Of a DNA stretch of 64,000 bases, positions 1 through 8,429 are shown in pieces (positions within the stretch are counted from its first letter, which is position 1; each line of letters opens with the position of its first letter). The notes under the pieces were generated by a model. The model was not told the DNA's origin. It was given only the letters and a program-made list of their open reading frames with translations, and did not search any database. The translations under genes were made by a program, and so were the position numbers. Source of the DNA: Ruminiclostridium papyrosolvens C7 (GTDB taxonomy: Bacteria > Bacillota > Clostridia > Acetivibrionales > DSM-1351); contig NZ_ATAY01000085.1 in the NCBI RefSeq assembly GCF_000421965.1, forward strand, positions 115,872 to 179,871, given 5' to 3'.

Positions 1-70
1 TTAAAATGTCAATAATTTTTATATTGATTTCATTTGTTATATTTTTACTGTTTTTTTGATTGGAAAATTG

Positions 71-76
71 TATAAT
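71..76 (+). promoter_or_regulatory. candidate -10 box upstream of deoD
   Basis: A TATAAT hexamer lies 55 bases before the deoD start in very AT-rich DNA. The matching -35 position (48-53, CTGTTT) is poor, so this is only a candidate promoter. Confidence 0.35.
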
Positions 77-130
77 TTATATGTATTACAAGTTTTTTAA
101 TGTAAGATATTAAATTTAGGAGAGTGAATT

Positions 131-838
131 ATGATTCCTACACCACATATCAATGTAAGCGAGCAGGGTATTATCGCTGAAACAGTATTAATGCCGGGAG
201 ATCCTCTTCGTGCCAAATTTATAGCCGAAACCTATTTGGAAAACCCGGTTCAATTTAACTCCGTTAGAAATATGTTCGGATATACCGGTACTTATAAAGG
301 CAAAAAAATCTCTGTTATGGGATCGGGAATGGGTATGCCCTCAATCGGAATATACTCATATGAATTGTTAAACTTTTATGGAGTTAAGAACATTATTAGA
401 ATAGGCTCCTGTGGAGCTATTCAAGAGGATGTAAAAATCAGAGATATTATTATAGGAATGTCGGCATCTACTACATCCAATTATGCTTCTCAATATAACT
501 TACCAGGAACTTATGCTCCCACTGCATCCTGGACCTTAATGAAAAAGGCTTTGGATATTGCAGAGAATAAAGCAATCCCGGTGAAAGTAGGAAATATTTT
601 ATCCTCTGATATATTTTATGATGATGAGCCTGATGTTTGGAAAAGGTGGGCCAGAATGGGTGTTCTGGCAATAGAAATGGAAGCTGCTGCATTATACATG
701 AATGCTGCTCGAGCCGGAGCAAATGCCATATGCATATTGACCGTATCTGACTCTCTTGTTTCACATGAGGCAACCTCAGCGGAAGAACGTCAGACATCTT
801 TTACTAACATGATGGAAATTTCACTAGAATTAGCATAG
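131..838 (+). CDS. deoD: purine nucleoside phosphorylase DeoD-type
   Basis: Cytosolic homohexameric phosphorylase that splits purine (deoxy)nucleosides with phosphate into free base and (deoxy)ribose-1-phosphate, for nucleoside salvage. The 235-residue length is normal. Hallmarks seen are the phosphate-binding MPGDPLRA near residue 21, MGMPS near residue 68, the EMEAAALY segment near residue 180 and SDS near residue 205, where the Asp matches the catalytic Asp of the family; E. coli has His after it, here Ser. The Arg of ERQTSF, which assists catalysis in the family, is kept. Start ATG has an AGGAGAG Shine-Dalgarno 8 bases upstream. A terminator follows at once, so it is probably monocistronic. 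Confidence 0.95.
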   Translation: MIPTPHINVSEQGIIAETVLMPGDPLRAKFIAETYLENPVQFNSVRNMFGYTGTYKGKKISVMGSGMGMPSIGIYSYELLNFYGVKNIIRIGSCGAIQEDVKIRDIIIGMSASTTSNYASQYNLPGTYAPTASWTLMKKALDIAENKAIPVKVGNILSSDIFYDDEPDVWKRWARMGVLAIEMEAAALYMNAARAGANAICILTVSDSLVSHEATSAEERQTSFTNMMEISLELA

Positions 839-853
839 GATACTGTAAAAATG

Positions 854-885
854 AGAGCCTGTCCCATTATATATGGGTAGGCTCT
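854..885 (+). terminator. hairpin terminator after deoD
   Basis: Near-perfect inverted repeat AGAGCCTGTCCC / GGGTAGGCTCT, followed by an AT-rich run, 15 bases after the deoD stop. Confidence 0.75.
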
Positions 886-908
886 TAATTATAAATTTTT
901 TGTTACAT

Positions 909-1076
909 TTAAGTTTTTCTACTTTTAGCCACTTTAATATTTAGGTTTACTTTGATATAATCGTTTTCGTGTTTTAAAGTCAGCGAATCTGTACAATAAT
1001 ACTTTGCAGGTAAGTAGTTTTCAGGTTTACCTGTTTCTTTAGTAATACGATAAACATGAAGATACGGCTGCGGGTA
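909..1076 (-). pseudogene. possible C-terminal gene remnant
   Basis: This is an open minus-strand stretch of 55 codons ending in TAA at 909-911. It lies in the 300-base gap between deoD and the LTA-synthase-like gene. It has no ATG, GTG or TTG start and is closed upstream by a stop at 1077-1079. The conceptual peptide is well mixed in composition (residues such as LHVYRITKETGKPENYLPAK, then a segment with alternating hydrophobic residues), unlike translated AT-rich spacer. I do not recognise the family. It could be the tail of a decayed gene or chance; the rest of the gap shows nothing else beyond the terminator. Confidence 0.3.
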
Positions 1077-1143
1077 TTATATTACACAGAAAAAGCTATT
1101 TTGCTTTGTTCTGACTTAAATAATAACAGGAAGCTGGGTAAAT

Positions 1144-3621
1144 ATGAAAAATATTAGAAATAATTTAATCTTCTTTTTTTTGGTTGCAGTAATAAGTGCT
1201 GTAGATATATTTTATAACGGTAACGGTTTTGTTCAATTGGCTTTAGTTCTACTGGCTTCAACCGTAGTTTTCTATATGCCTTCTATTAAATTTAATATTA
1301 ACAGACTTACATTTATTATCCTTTTTGGCGCAAATTTGATTGTTTTAACAATATCACTAACTCACAGAATATATCTTTTAAATATGCTGTTCCTTTCATA
1401 TCTTTTATGGAGTATTATTACCCCAAAGCTTCAGCGTTTTAAATTATTGTTCTCTATAACTTTCTTGCTTTCGTTTATTTCCGTGTATGCTGTATCCATG
1501 TTTGACTTCAGTGTGCCTATATTTGTTATAGCTCTTTATCCCGCATATGTATTTGGCTCTTTGATAAATGGTAAAAATATTATCAAGTCAAAAAAAATAT
1601 GGGCATTTGCTCTTTTGAACTTGGCAATATCTGCTTTTGGGTTGGCAGTTTTTCTATTTAAAGCTCTTGGTCGTTCAATTATTGACAGTGTACTTTTGAT
1701 AAATATTGTCAAATCGGGCGCATTAACAGCTGTTTACTTGCCATTTATAACACTTTTTTCTATATGGTTTGCTATATCTGCAAATATGATTTTCCGTATG
1801 CTTATATCAAAGTTCTCAAAGGGTAATAGCGCTTTTGATCTTTCAGATTTCATAAAACCGGTAGTAAGCCTAATATCTTTCTTTGCCGTTTCCGGTATTG
1901 CAACCTTTATCTGCGAGCTTTCCATAAGGCAGAATCTAACGGAAACAATCAAGGATGTACTTGACCCTAATCTGATGTTTAATATATTGGTTTTATGCGG
2001 CATTTATCTGTGCTTGACAGCATTGTTAGGTAAAGGTATTCCCAAAATTATTATTGGAATAGTAACAATTTTTCTTACAGTTGCTAACTATATTAAGTTC
2101 ACTTATTTCGATGAACCTTTCTACCCATGGGATTTATACCTGATTCGTAATTTAATCGGTATATCAAGAGAATACCTCAGTATACCTATTATAATTGCTG
2201 TTGTTGCCGCAATTGGAATTCTGGTATATCTTGTGATACATTTCAGAAAGGCTATAGGCAGATATCTGAAACCTAGAACTTCTTTATTCCTGCTTCCTTT
2301 TGCTGCGGTATTTTTTCTGCTGAACTCCGTAATTCTTACAAATACACCTTTGTCAATACAGCTGGGAATACAGAAGTCATGGTATATAGGTAAAGATGAA
2401 ATAATGGCTAACGGAATGTTTGCTCAGAACTATTTTTACCTTACAGAGCTTGATAAGTACCTTAATCCTAAGCCTCAAGGATACAACGAAAATACAATGG
2501 CTGAGATTAATACGAAATACGGCAAAACAGGCGATAGTGTAGCTGCCTCCGCCGCTGTTTCAAAAGAAAAACCTAACGTTATCATGATTATGAGTGAAAG
2601 CTTTTGGGATATAACCAAGTTGAATGATTTAAAATTCAGCAAGGATATCGTAGAAAATACACATAAATACCAAAAGGGGCAGATAGCAGCGCCTATTATC
2701 GGTGGGGGAACTGCAAACAGTGAATTTGAAGCACTCACAGGAATGTCAATATCTTCTTTGAGCCCCGGTATTATTGTTTACAATGCATATCTCAGGACAG
2801 CAACTCCAAGTATTGCATCTGTTTTAAAAGACAACGGCTACAGTACAACTGCTATCCACCCAAATTATGGTTGGTTTTATAACCGAGATAAAGTGTATAA
2901 TTATTTCGGATTTGATAATTTCTACGATGTTGATAAATTCAGCCTCAGTTCTCAGTGCAAAGGACCGTATATTTCGGACTATGCCTTAGTTGACAAAATT
3001 ATGGATACTTTGAATTCCTCTGATAAGCCTGCATTTATTTTTGGAGTTTCAATGCAGAATCATGACCCCTATATTGATAAATACAGTTCTCATGATGTAA
3101 CTGTAGAATCAGATAAACTGGACGACCAACAGAAGAATATCGTAGGTAATTATGCTCAGGGTATCTATGACGCTGACCAGTCTCTTGGAAAACTTATACA
3201 AGAGTTGAAAAAGACTAAAAAGCCGACCTTGGTATATTTCTTTGGAGATCATGCCCCCAGATTAGGAAGTCTGAATGATTTTTACAAGGTATATGATCTG
3301 TTGGGGACTAATGACAGGTCAGCCCAAAATCAAAATTTAGAAAAGCTTAAATACTACACAACTCCATTTGCTGCGTGGTCAAACTTTAAAGAGATCGATT
3401 CCTTCTCTGAAATTGTTTCACCATCTCATATAGCGTACAAAATTTTGCAGGATGCCGGTGTTAACTATCCTAATTATTTTAATATACTGCCTGAGTTGGA
3501 GAAAAGCTTCCCTGTTCTCCATCAGCAAACTATAAATACGGTTGACAATAACAACCCACTTATTAAGGATTACCGTTTAATCCAATATGATATATTATTT
3601 GGAAATAAATACTTGAAATAG
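1144..3621 (+). CDS. LTA synthase-family phosphoglycerol transferase
   Basis: Membrane enzyme of the alkaline phosphatase/sulfatase superfamily. Relatives move glycerol phosphate from phosphatidylglycerol onto lipoteichoic acid or surface glycans outside the cell. The first ~400 of 825 residues hold about ten to twelve hydrophobic segments, more than the five of classical LtaS. The extracellular catalytic domain runs from about residue 475 to 790. Visible catalytic features are MIMSESFWD (metal-ligand Glu485), GGGTANSEFEAL with the likely nucleophile Thr523, and FGDHAPR (Asp702, His703). The start has only a weak Shine-Dalgarno (AGGAAG). It stands alone, so whether its product is true LTA or another phosphoglycerol-modified polymer cannot be told from sequence. 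Confidence 0.85.
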   Translation: MKNIRNNLIFFFLVAVISAVDIFYNGNGFVQLALVLLASTVVFYMPSIKFNINRLTFIILFGANLIVLTISLTHRIYLLNMLFLSYLLWSIITPKLQRFKLLFSITFLLSFISVYAVSMFDFSVPIFVIALYPAYVFGSLINGKNIIKSKKIWAFALLNLAISAFGLAVFLFKALGRSIIDSVLLINIVKSGALTAVYLPFITLFSIWFAISANMIFRMLISKFSKGNSAFDLSDFIKPVVSLISFFAVSGIATFICELSIRQNLTETIKDVLDPNLMFNILVLCGIYLCLTALLGKGIPKIIIGIVTIFLTVANYIKFTYFDEPFYPWDLYLIRNLIGISREYLSIPIIIAVVAAIGILVYLVIHFRKAIGRYLKPRTSLFLLPFAAVFFLLNSVILTNTPLSIQLGIQKSWYIGKDEIMANGMFAQNYFYLTELDKYLNPKPQGYNENTMAEINTKYGKTGDSVAASAAVSKEKPNVIMIMSESFWDITKLNDLKFSKDIVENTHKYQKGQIAAPIIGGGTANSEFEALTGMSISSLSPGIIVYNAYLRTATPSIASVLKDNGYSTTAIHPNYGWFYNRDKVYNYFGFDNFYDVDKFSLSSQCKGPYISDYALVDKIMDTLNSSDKPAFIFGVSMQNHDPYIDKYSSHDVTVESDKLDDQQKNIVGNYAQGIYDADQSLGKLIQELKKTKKPTLVYFFGDHAPRLGSLNDFYKVYDLLGTNDRSAQNQNLEKLKYYTTPFAAWSNFKEIDSFSEIVSPSHIAYKILQDAGVNYPNYFNILPELEKSFPVLHQQTINTVDNNNPLIKDYRLIQYDILFGNKYLK

Positions 3622-3678
3622 ACATAATAATACCGTGATTTACCGTTAAAAAGCTCGAATTTTGGTGTATAATAGTAT

Positions 3679-3706
3679 TTGACTTATTTTTACATAACAG
3701 TATAAT
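3679..3706 (+). promoter_or_regulatory. sigma-A type promoter of the 7TM sensor kinase
   Basis: TTGACT (3679-3684) and TATAAT (3701-3706) are separated by 16 bases, ending 27 bases before the kinase start. This suggests the kinase is transcribed independently of the preceding gene. Confidence 0.65.
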
Positions 3707-3733
3707 ATTATGGTGTAGAGAGAGGTCATATAT

Positions 3734-5593
3734 ATGTGTTATTTGTCTTATTCGGTTTTAGTGCCGATAATATCACTTATAATTTTGTTAACTTACGCAG
3801 TTACTACCTCCTGTGTCTTTATCATAAAGCGTAATAATAGCAAGCGACGATTTTATTTACTTTTAAATATTGTACTAATACTTTGGTCTTTGTCTTTTGT
3901 ATTTTTTTCGAGTTCTCCTGACAAAGAAGCAGCTCTTATGTGGTATAAGGTAGGTGCTATAGGGTTTTGTACATATAATATTTTGTCAATTAACATTGTA
4001 TCAATACTTAATGACGGGCCGCAGAAAACAAAATTGACTGTACCCGTCATATTTTCGTTGTGCATTCCTATAGCGATACTGTTCCTTTTTGACGACTTAA
4101 GTTATATTTCTGTCTACAAAAGTAGCGGGATTTGGTTGTACTCCTTTAAAACACCCGACCCATGGTTTTTACCTTGCTTCCTGTTTATCGGGATACTTTT
4201 GTATGTAAATTTGAAATCAACTGAGCTGAAGTCGGTTATTACACACGCTCTTCTTCAAATAATTCCTTTAAGCATTGGAATTGTTACGAATATTATAATG
4301 CCTTTTTTCAATAGAAACATATCACCGACTCTTGTACATACTGCTGTTATTATATACTCCATTGCTTTAAATATTATATTTGCCAAACAAAGCCTGACCA
4401 TGACATCGGCTTCAATTTCGGCCAAACAGATTATATCAAAATTGCCTGATATGGTTATTATTACTGATACAAAGGGTAAAATAGTGGAGGTCAATGATAG
4501 TCTTAAAGAGCTCTCCGGATATTGTTATTCTGAGCTTTTGGAAAAAGATATCTGTACTTTGTTTTCACCTAAGATATCCTCGGATAAATCAAGCGTAAAG
4601 GTATCAGGCTATAAAATCTTAACCAAGGAGAATCACACAATACCTGTCAATATGTCTATATCCCAGATTTATTCCGATGATAAGACCATAATCGGAACTG
4701 CATATGTCTTGCAGGATATGAGTAATGTACTCAGTCTTGCGGAGAAAGTCGCAGAGGAAGCTGCTGTTACAAGGGTTGCCAATCAGGCAAATGATAAGCT
4801 AAAAGAGTTGGACAAGCTCAAAACTGATTTTCTGTGTAATGTTTCTCATGAGCTTAGAACACCTTTAAATCTTATGGTTAGCAGCCTTAAACTTTCAGCT
4901 CTTAAAATAAGCCAGAACCACGGTGTGCTGGACACAGTAATGATGCACAAGCATTTTCACATAATGAACCAGAATTGTTTCAGGCTTACGAGAATTATTA
5001 ATAATATTATAGATATTACCAAGATTGATGCAGGGTCTTTGGAATTGAACCTATCCAACAACAATATTGTTGATATTGTAGAGGAGACTGTCCTGTCAGT
5101 AGCATCTCATATTAAAGATAAGGGTATTACCCTGATATTTGATACGGACGTGGAAGAAAAGTTTCTAGCTTGCGACCCTGACCAAATACAGAGAATTCTT
5201 CTTAATTTAATCTCTAATGCGGTAAAGTTTAATAACAGCGGAAGAGAGATTTATGTAAGTATTGCAGACGCTACAGATAATGTGAAAATATCAGTAAAGG
5301 ATAACGGAATCGGTATTTCCTTGGAAAATCAACCATTGATTTTTGATCGGTTTATTCAAGTGGATAAGTCTCTTACCCGTCAACATGAGGGAAGTGGAAT
5401 GGGATTGACTATTACAAAGTATCTGGTAGAACTGCACAAGGGTACTATAACCCTTGAGAGCGAGCCCAACAAGGGTAGCACTTTTACAATCACACTGCCC
5501 GTATGCCTTGTGCCGAAAAGTGCAAGCAAAAATGTGCCTACGGTTCTAACTTTAAACGAGAAAGTAAACATAGAGTTTTCAGATGTTTACTAA
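3734..5593 (+). CDS. orphan membrane sensor histidine kinase (7TM-PAS-HisKA-HATPase)
   Basis: Signal-transducing kinase of 619 residues. Residues 1-225 contain about seven hydrophobic segments like the 7TM input region of clostridial kinases. A PAS domain (about 230-345, starting near MVIITDTKGKIVEVNDSL) follows, then HisKA with NVSHELRTPLN (phospho-acceptor His372) and a HATPase domain with N-box NLISNAVKF, G1 DNGIGIS and G2 GSGMGL. No response regulator gene is adjacent, so the target is encoded elsewhere; Spo0A-type phosphorelay input is a possibility only. The extreme C-terminus, NIEFSDVY, is nearly the same as that of the second orphan kinase near 9.8 kb. Confidence 0.9.
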   Translation: MCYLSYSVLVPIISLIILLTYAVTTSCVFIIKRNNSKRRFYLLLNIVLILWSLSFVFFSSSPDKEAALMWYKVGAIGFCTYNILSINIVSILNDGPQKTKLTVPVIFSLCIPIAILFLFDDLSYISVYKSSGIWLYSFKTPDPWFLPCFLFIGILLYVNLKSTELKSVITHALLQIIPLSIGIVTNIIMPFFNRNISPTLVHTAVIIYSIALNIIFAKQSLTMTSASISAKQIISKLPDMVIITDTKGKIVEVNDSLKELSGYCYSELLEKDICTLFSPKISSDKSSVKVSGYKILTKENHTIPVNMSISQIYSDDKTIIGTAYVLQDMSNVLSLAEKVAEEAAVTRVANQANDKLKELDKLKTDFLCNVSHELRTPLNLMVSSLKLSALKISQNHGVLDTVMMHKHFHIMNQNCFRLTRIINNIIDITKIDAGSLELNLSNNNIVDIVEETVLSVASHIKDKGITLIFDTDVEEKFLACDPDQIQRILLNLISNAVKFNNSGREIYVSIADATDNVKISVKDNGIGISLENQPLIFDRFIQVDKSLTRQHEGSGMGLTITKYLVELHKGTITLESEPNKGSTFTITLPVCLVPKSASKNVPTVLTLNEKVNIEFSDVY

Positions 5594-5618
5594 ACCATTT
5601 AATATGCCTTTTACCCTA

Positions 5619-7025
5619 TTATTCTTCTCTATGCCGTATTACTTTGAATTTCTGAATTGAATAGTCCTCATCAGGCCTTATGTCTGCCTTATCAAGCGCA
5701 ATGGACAGTTGTTCTTCAACGGTATCTATTCCCTCCAAATCAGGAAGCAAAAGGCCTGTTTTACCTTTACTTCTCACGATAACTCCATATTCTGCCGGAT
5801 TCAGTTCATCCTTTTGTGCAGGTTCAGGTGCCGTTAATACATCCACTGAAAAATCGATATCCATAATCTCTTGAAAATCCACCTCGTAAAATCTGGGATC
5901 ATTGGTACCTGCCTCTATTGCATTATGCAGAATCTCCAAAGCAATACTCTCGGTTACAGGAAAAATTGTTCCTATGCAGCCTCTAAGTTCACCGTTCTTT
6001 TTGAGAGATACGAAAACGCCCCTCTTTTCCTTTTTCATTTCTTCAGTAACATACTCAGGTAAACTATTCAATTCATTGCCTGTTTTAAGGTATGTTGTGA
6101 GGCTCTCTCTGGCAAGCCTTACATATGGGTCGGAATTTTGGATTTTATTCTCGTATGCCTCCTTACGTATTGTTTCAAGGTCAAATAATCTGGAAGTATC
6201 TTCGGACAGTGTATTAAATTTCATAATACCATAGCCTACACCAAATGTTCCCTCGTAGCTAAGCAACTCTCCTTTAAACTTTTTACCTTCCAAAGCTCCA
6301 AGCATCACTGCTGCCGAACGTCTTCCACATTCCTCCGCATTGCAGATAACATTTTTGTCCATACAGAAAACCCTTTTTACATCCCCTTCTTGCAATGCCT
6401 CAAGGAATTCCTTGTCAAACTTCTCTCCGGAAGGATGATACCCGTATGGCCCTTCTTCACTAAGCCTGTGTGATAAATCCCCACTGGCAATAAAGACTGC
6501 ATTTTCATTCAATTCTTCAACTGCTTTATTTATTATAATCCCCAGCCTGTACAATTCTATGTCGCCAAGAGGTGCATAGGTTATGTGTACAAGCTTATAG
6601 TTATTATAATGTTTGCTTACAAAGTAAAGGGGAACTAATGTACCATGGTCTATAGCCACAGATGTATTATATTTTTTCATAAGTTGATTTGTTGCAAGTA
6701 AAGCCGGTATTCCTTCGGTTTGCGCCAAATCATATATCTTCTGCGTTAGCTTCTTCTGAACCGGCAGCTTCAGGGATACATCGGGCACACCGAATTTTTT
6801 CATGCTGCCGGACATCTCGTTTTCACAGCTCAGGACAATTGCATCCTGAAACATTATACCGTGTGGAGTTACTATAATAATTGTATCCGGTGCCTTTTTT
6901 GCAATATCCTTACCAATAGCATCCATACTTTCAGATGTTCTTTTGATTTTTTGTTCTTCGCCTCTTCCCACCTCCGGTAATACAATGGGGGGATGAGGTA
7001 AGAGATAGTATCCTTTTAAACTCAC
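5619..7025 (-). CDS. fused MEMO/LigB-like and AMMECR1 domain protein
   Basis: A 468-residue two-domain protein. The first ~270 residues resemble class III extradiol dioxygenase LigB/MEMO proteins, with HPPIVLPEVG, VTPHG, AIDHGTLVPL and IASGDLSHRL holding the usual metal-site His and Asp residues. Residues ~290-465 are an AMMECR1 domain (LRGCIGTIFP, NDPRF). Such proteins are annotated as AmmeMemoRadiSam components; the biochemical role is unsettled. No radical SAM partner lies in this window. A GTG at 7034 opens the frame, but the GAGG ribosome site fits the GTG at 7025, chosen here. It follows arcA by about 30 bases on the same strand, so the two probably share a transcript. Confidence 0.82.
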   Translation of the reverse strand: MSLKGYYLLPHPPIVLPEVGRGEEQKIKRTSESMDAIGKDIAKKAPDTIIIVTPHGIMFQDAIVLSCENEMSGSMKKFGVPDVSLKLPVQKKLTQKIYDLAQTEGIPALLATNQLMKKYNTSVAIDHGTLVPLYFVSKHYNNYKLVHITYAPLGDIELYRLGIIINKAVEELNENAVFIASGDLSHRLSEEGPYGYHPSGEKFDKEFLEALQEGDVKRVFCMDKNVICNAEECGRRSAAVMLGALEGKKFKGELLSYEGTFGVGYGIMKFNTLSEDTSRLFDLETIRKEAYENKIQNSDPYVRLARESLTTYLKTGNELNSLPEYVTEEMKKEKRGVFVSLKKNGELRGCIGTIFPVTESIALEILHNAIEAGTNDPRFYEVDFQEIMDIDFSVDVLTAPEPAQKDELNPAEYGVIVRSKGKTGLLLPDLEGIDTVEEQLSIALDKADIRPDEDYSIQKFKVIRHREE

Positions 7026-7056
7026 ACAAATCACCTCTGTTATTTTTTTAGTTTAC

Positions 7057-8283
7057 CTATATAGATTCCCGGAACAAAGGCATACTCATACACCTTGGCC
7101 CTCCCCGGCCCCTGGATAATTCATAGGAATCAAACTCCAGTACCTCAATACGGTTTTTTCTTAAAGCATTGTTGGTAACGATGTTTCGGTTATAGCATAC
7201 AACCTTGCCCGGAGATACTGCCAAAGTATTACTACCGTCACTCCATTGCTCACGGCTGGCGGCAATAGGGTCGCCATCTCCACATCTTATAAGATTTACC
7301 GCCGGTAGCTTTAAATATTCCTTTAATACATCAGATAAATCCTTGTGCTCGTATTTTATTTTCAATTGATTTTTTTCTCCCCTTGTTATGCTGTACACAT
7401 CAAGAGGATCTTCTATCCCGGGATATATGGTGAACTGGTCGTAATCAACCATTGTAAATACAGTGTCCAAATGCATAAAAGCTCTTGTTTTTGGGATATC
7501 GAATGCCAGCACTGTATCGATTGGCTCGTTTGAACTAAGGAGATTATTTGCCACTCTTTCAACTGCTACCGGACTTGTTCTGTCACTTATTCCTATAGCT
7601 ACAACCTTTTCCGACAGAACAAGTATGTCGCCTCCCTCAATGGGGTGTGTCTTATCTCTGTTATACCATCTGGGTACATTTTTAAAGCCGGGATGGTAGT
7701 TGAAAATGTACTTTGCAAAAAGTGTTTCTCTGTTACGAGTTTCATTAGCCATTACATTGAGAGAAATACCTCTTCCGATTGATGCAAAGGGATCTCGTTG
7801 AAAATATAAATTTGGTATCGGATCAAGGTAAAACGGATAGGCATTCTTAATCATATCACCTAATTCTTTTGGTTTTATATGTTGCAGATCTTCCTGTCTT
7901 ATCCCCGCTATACATTTATTTATGAGTTCTTTTGGGGATAAATCATCAAGATATTCCAATATTGCCTCCTGAAGACCTTCTGTAACAGCCTTGCCTTCTA
8001 TCATAAGCTCTTTTAGAAATTCTCTTCGAATATCCGGATTTTGCAATATATCTGCCATTAGATCCGTAAGATATATAACTTCCACGCCCTCATTTCTGAG
8101 TAAGTCTGCAAACTGGTTATGCTCTCTGCGTGCTTGCTCCAGATATACTATTTCGTCAAAAAGGAGCCTTCTCAGATAATCAGGAACGATATTTTCTACC
8201 TCTTCACCAGGGCAGTGAAGGAGTACAGATTTCAATTTTCCTATTTCACTGTAAACACTCATAGTATGAGTTTCTGAAGACAT
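7057..8283 (-). CDS. arcA: arginine deiminase
   Basis: Cytosolic enzyme hydrolysing L-arginine to citrulline and ammonia, the first step of the arginine deiminase pathway. The 408-residue length matches the family. Motifs seen are QRDPFASIG (substrate-binding region), HLDTVFTMVD with the catalytic His, RCGDGDP, and the C-terminal GGPRCMSMP with the nucleophilic Cys. The frame stays open for another 56 codons upstream, but GGAG nine bases before the ATG at 8283 and alignment with the family N-terminus (IGKLKSVLLHCPG) fix the start. There is no ornithine carbamoyltransferase, carbamate kinase or arginine-ornithine antiporter nearby, so the usual arcABCD layout is absent here. Confidence 0.93.
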   Translation of the reverse strand: MSSETHTMSVYSEIGKLKSVLLHCPGEEVENIVPDYLRRLLFDEIVYLEQARREHNQFADLLRNEGVEVIYLTDLMADILQNPDIRREFLKELMIEGKAVTEGLQEAILEYLDDLSPKELINKCIAGIRQEDLQHIKPKELGDMIKNAYPFYLDPIPNLYFQRDPFASIGRGISLNVMANETRNRETLFAKYIFNYHPGFKNVPRWYNRDKTHPIEGGDILVLSEKVVAIGISDRTSPVAVERVANNLLSSNEPIDTVLAFDIPKTRAFMHLDTVFTMVDYDQFTIYPGIEDPLDVYSITRGEKNQLKIKYEHKDLSDVLKEYLKLPAVNLIRCGDGDPIAASREQWSDGSNTLAVSPGKVVCYNRNIVTNNALRKNRIEVLEFDSYELSRGRGGPRCMSMPLFRESI

Positions 8284-8429
8284 GTCTATCCTCCGTTGTA
8301 AATATGTTTCTAGTCTATAGTTTCCTTGTTTTATTGCCATTATTCTTTTGGTTATAATTATATTGACGCTAATACGGTTGTTTGTTACACTTAAAATATT
8401 ACAAAATATTACATGAAAAGAGTAATTAT

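Noticed and set aside
5680..6234. Plus-strand frames opposite the MEMO-AMMECR1 gene
   Set aside because: They are short shadows with no ribosome site, and the minus-strand gene has clear domains across the whole stretch.
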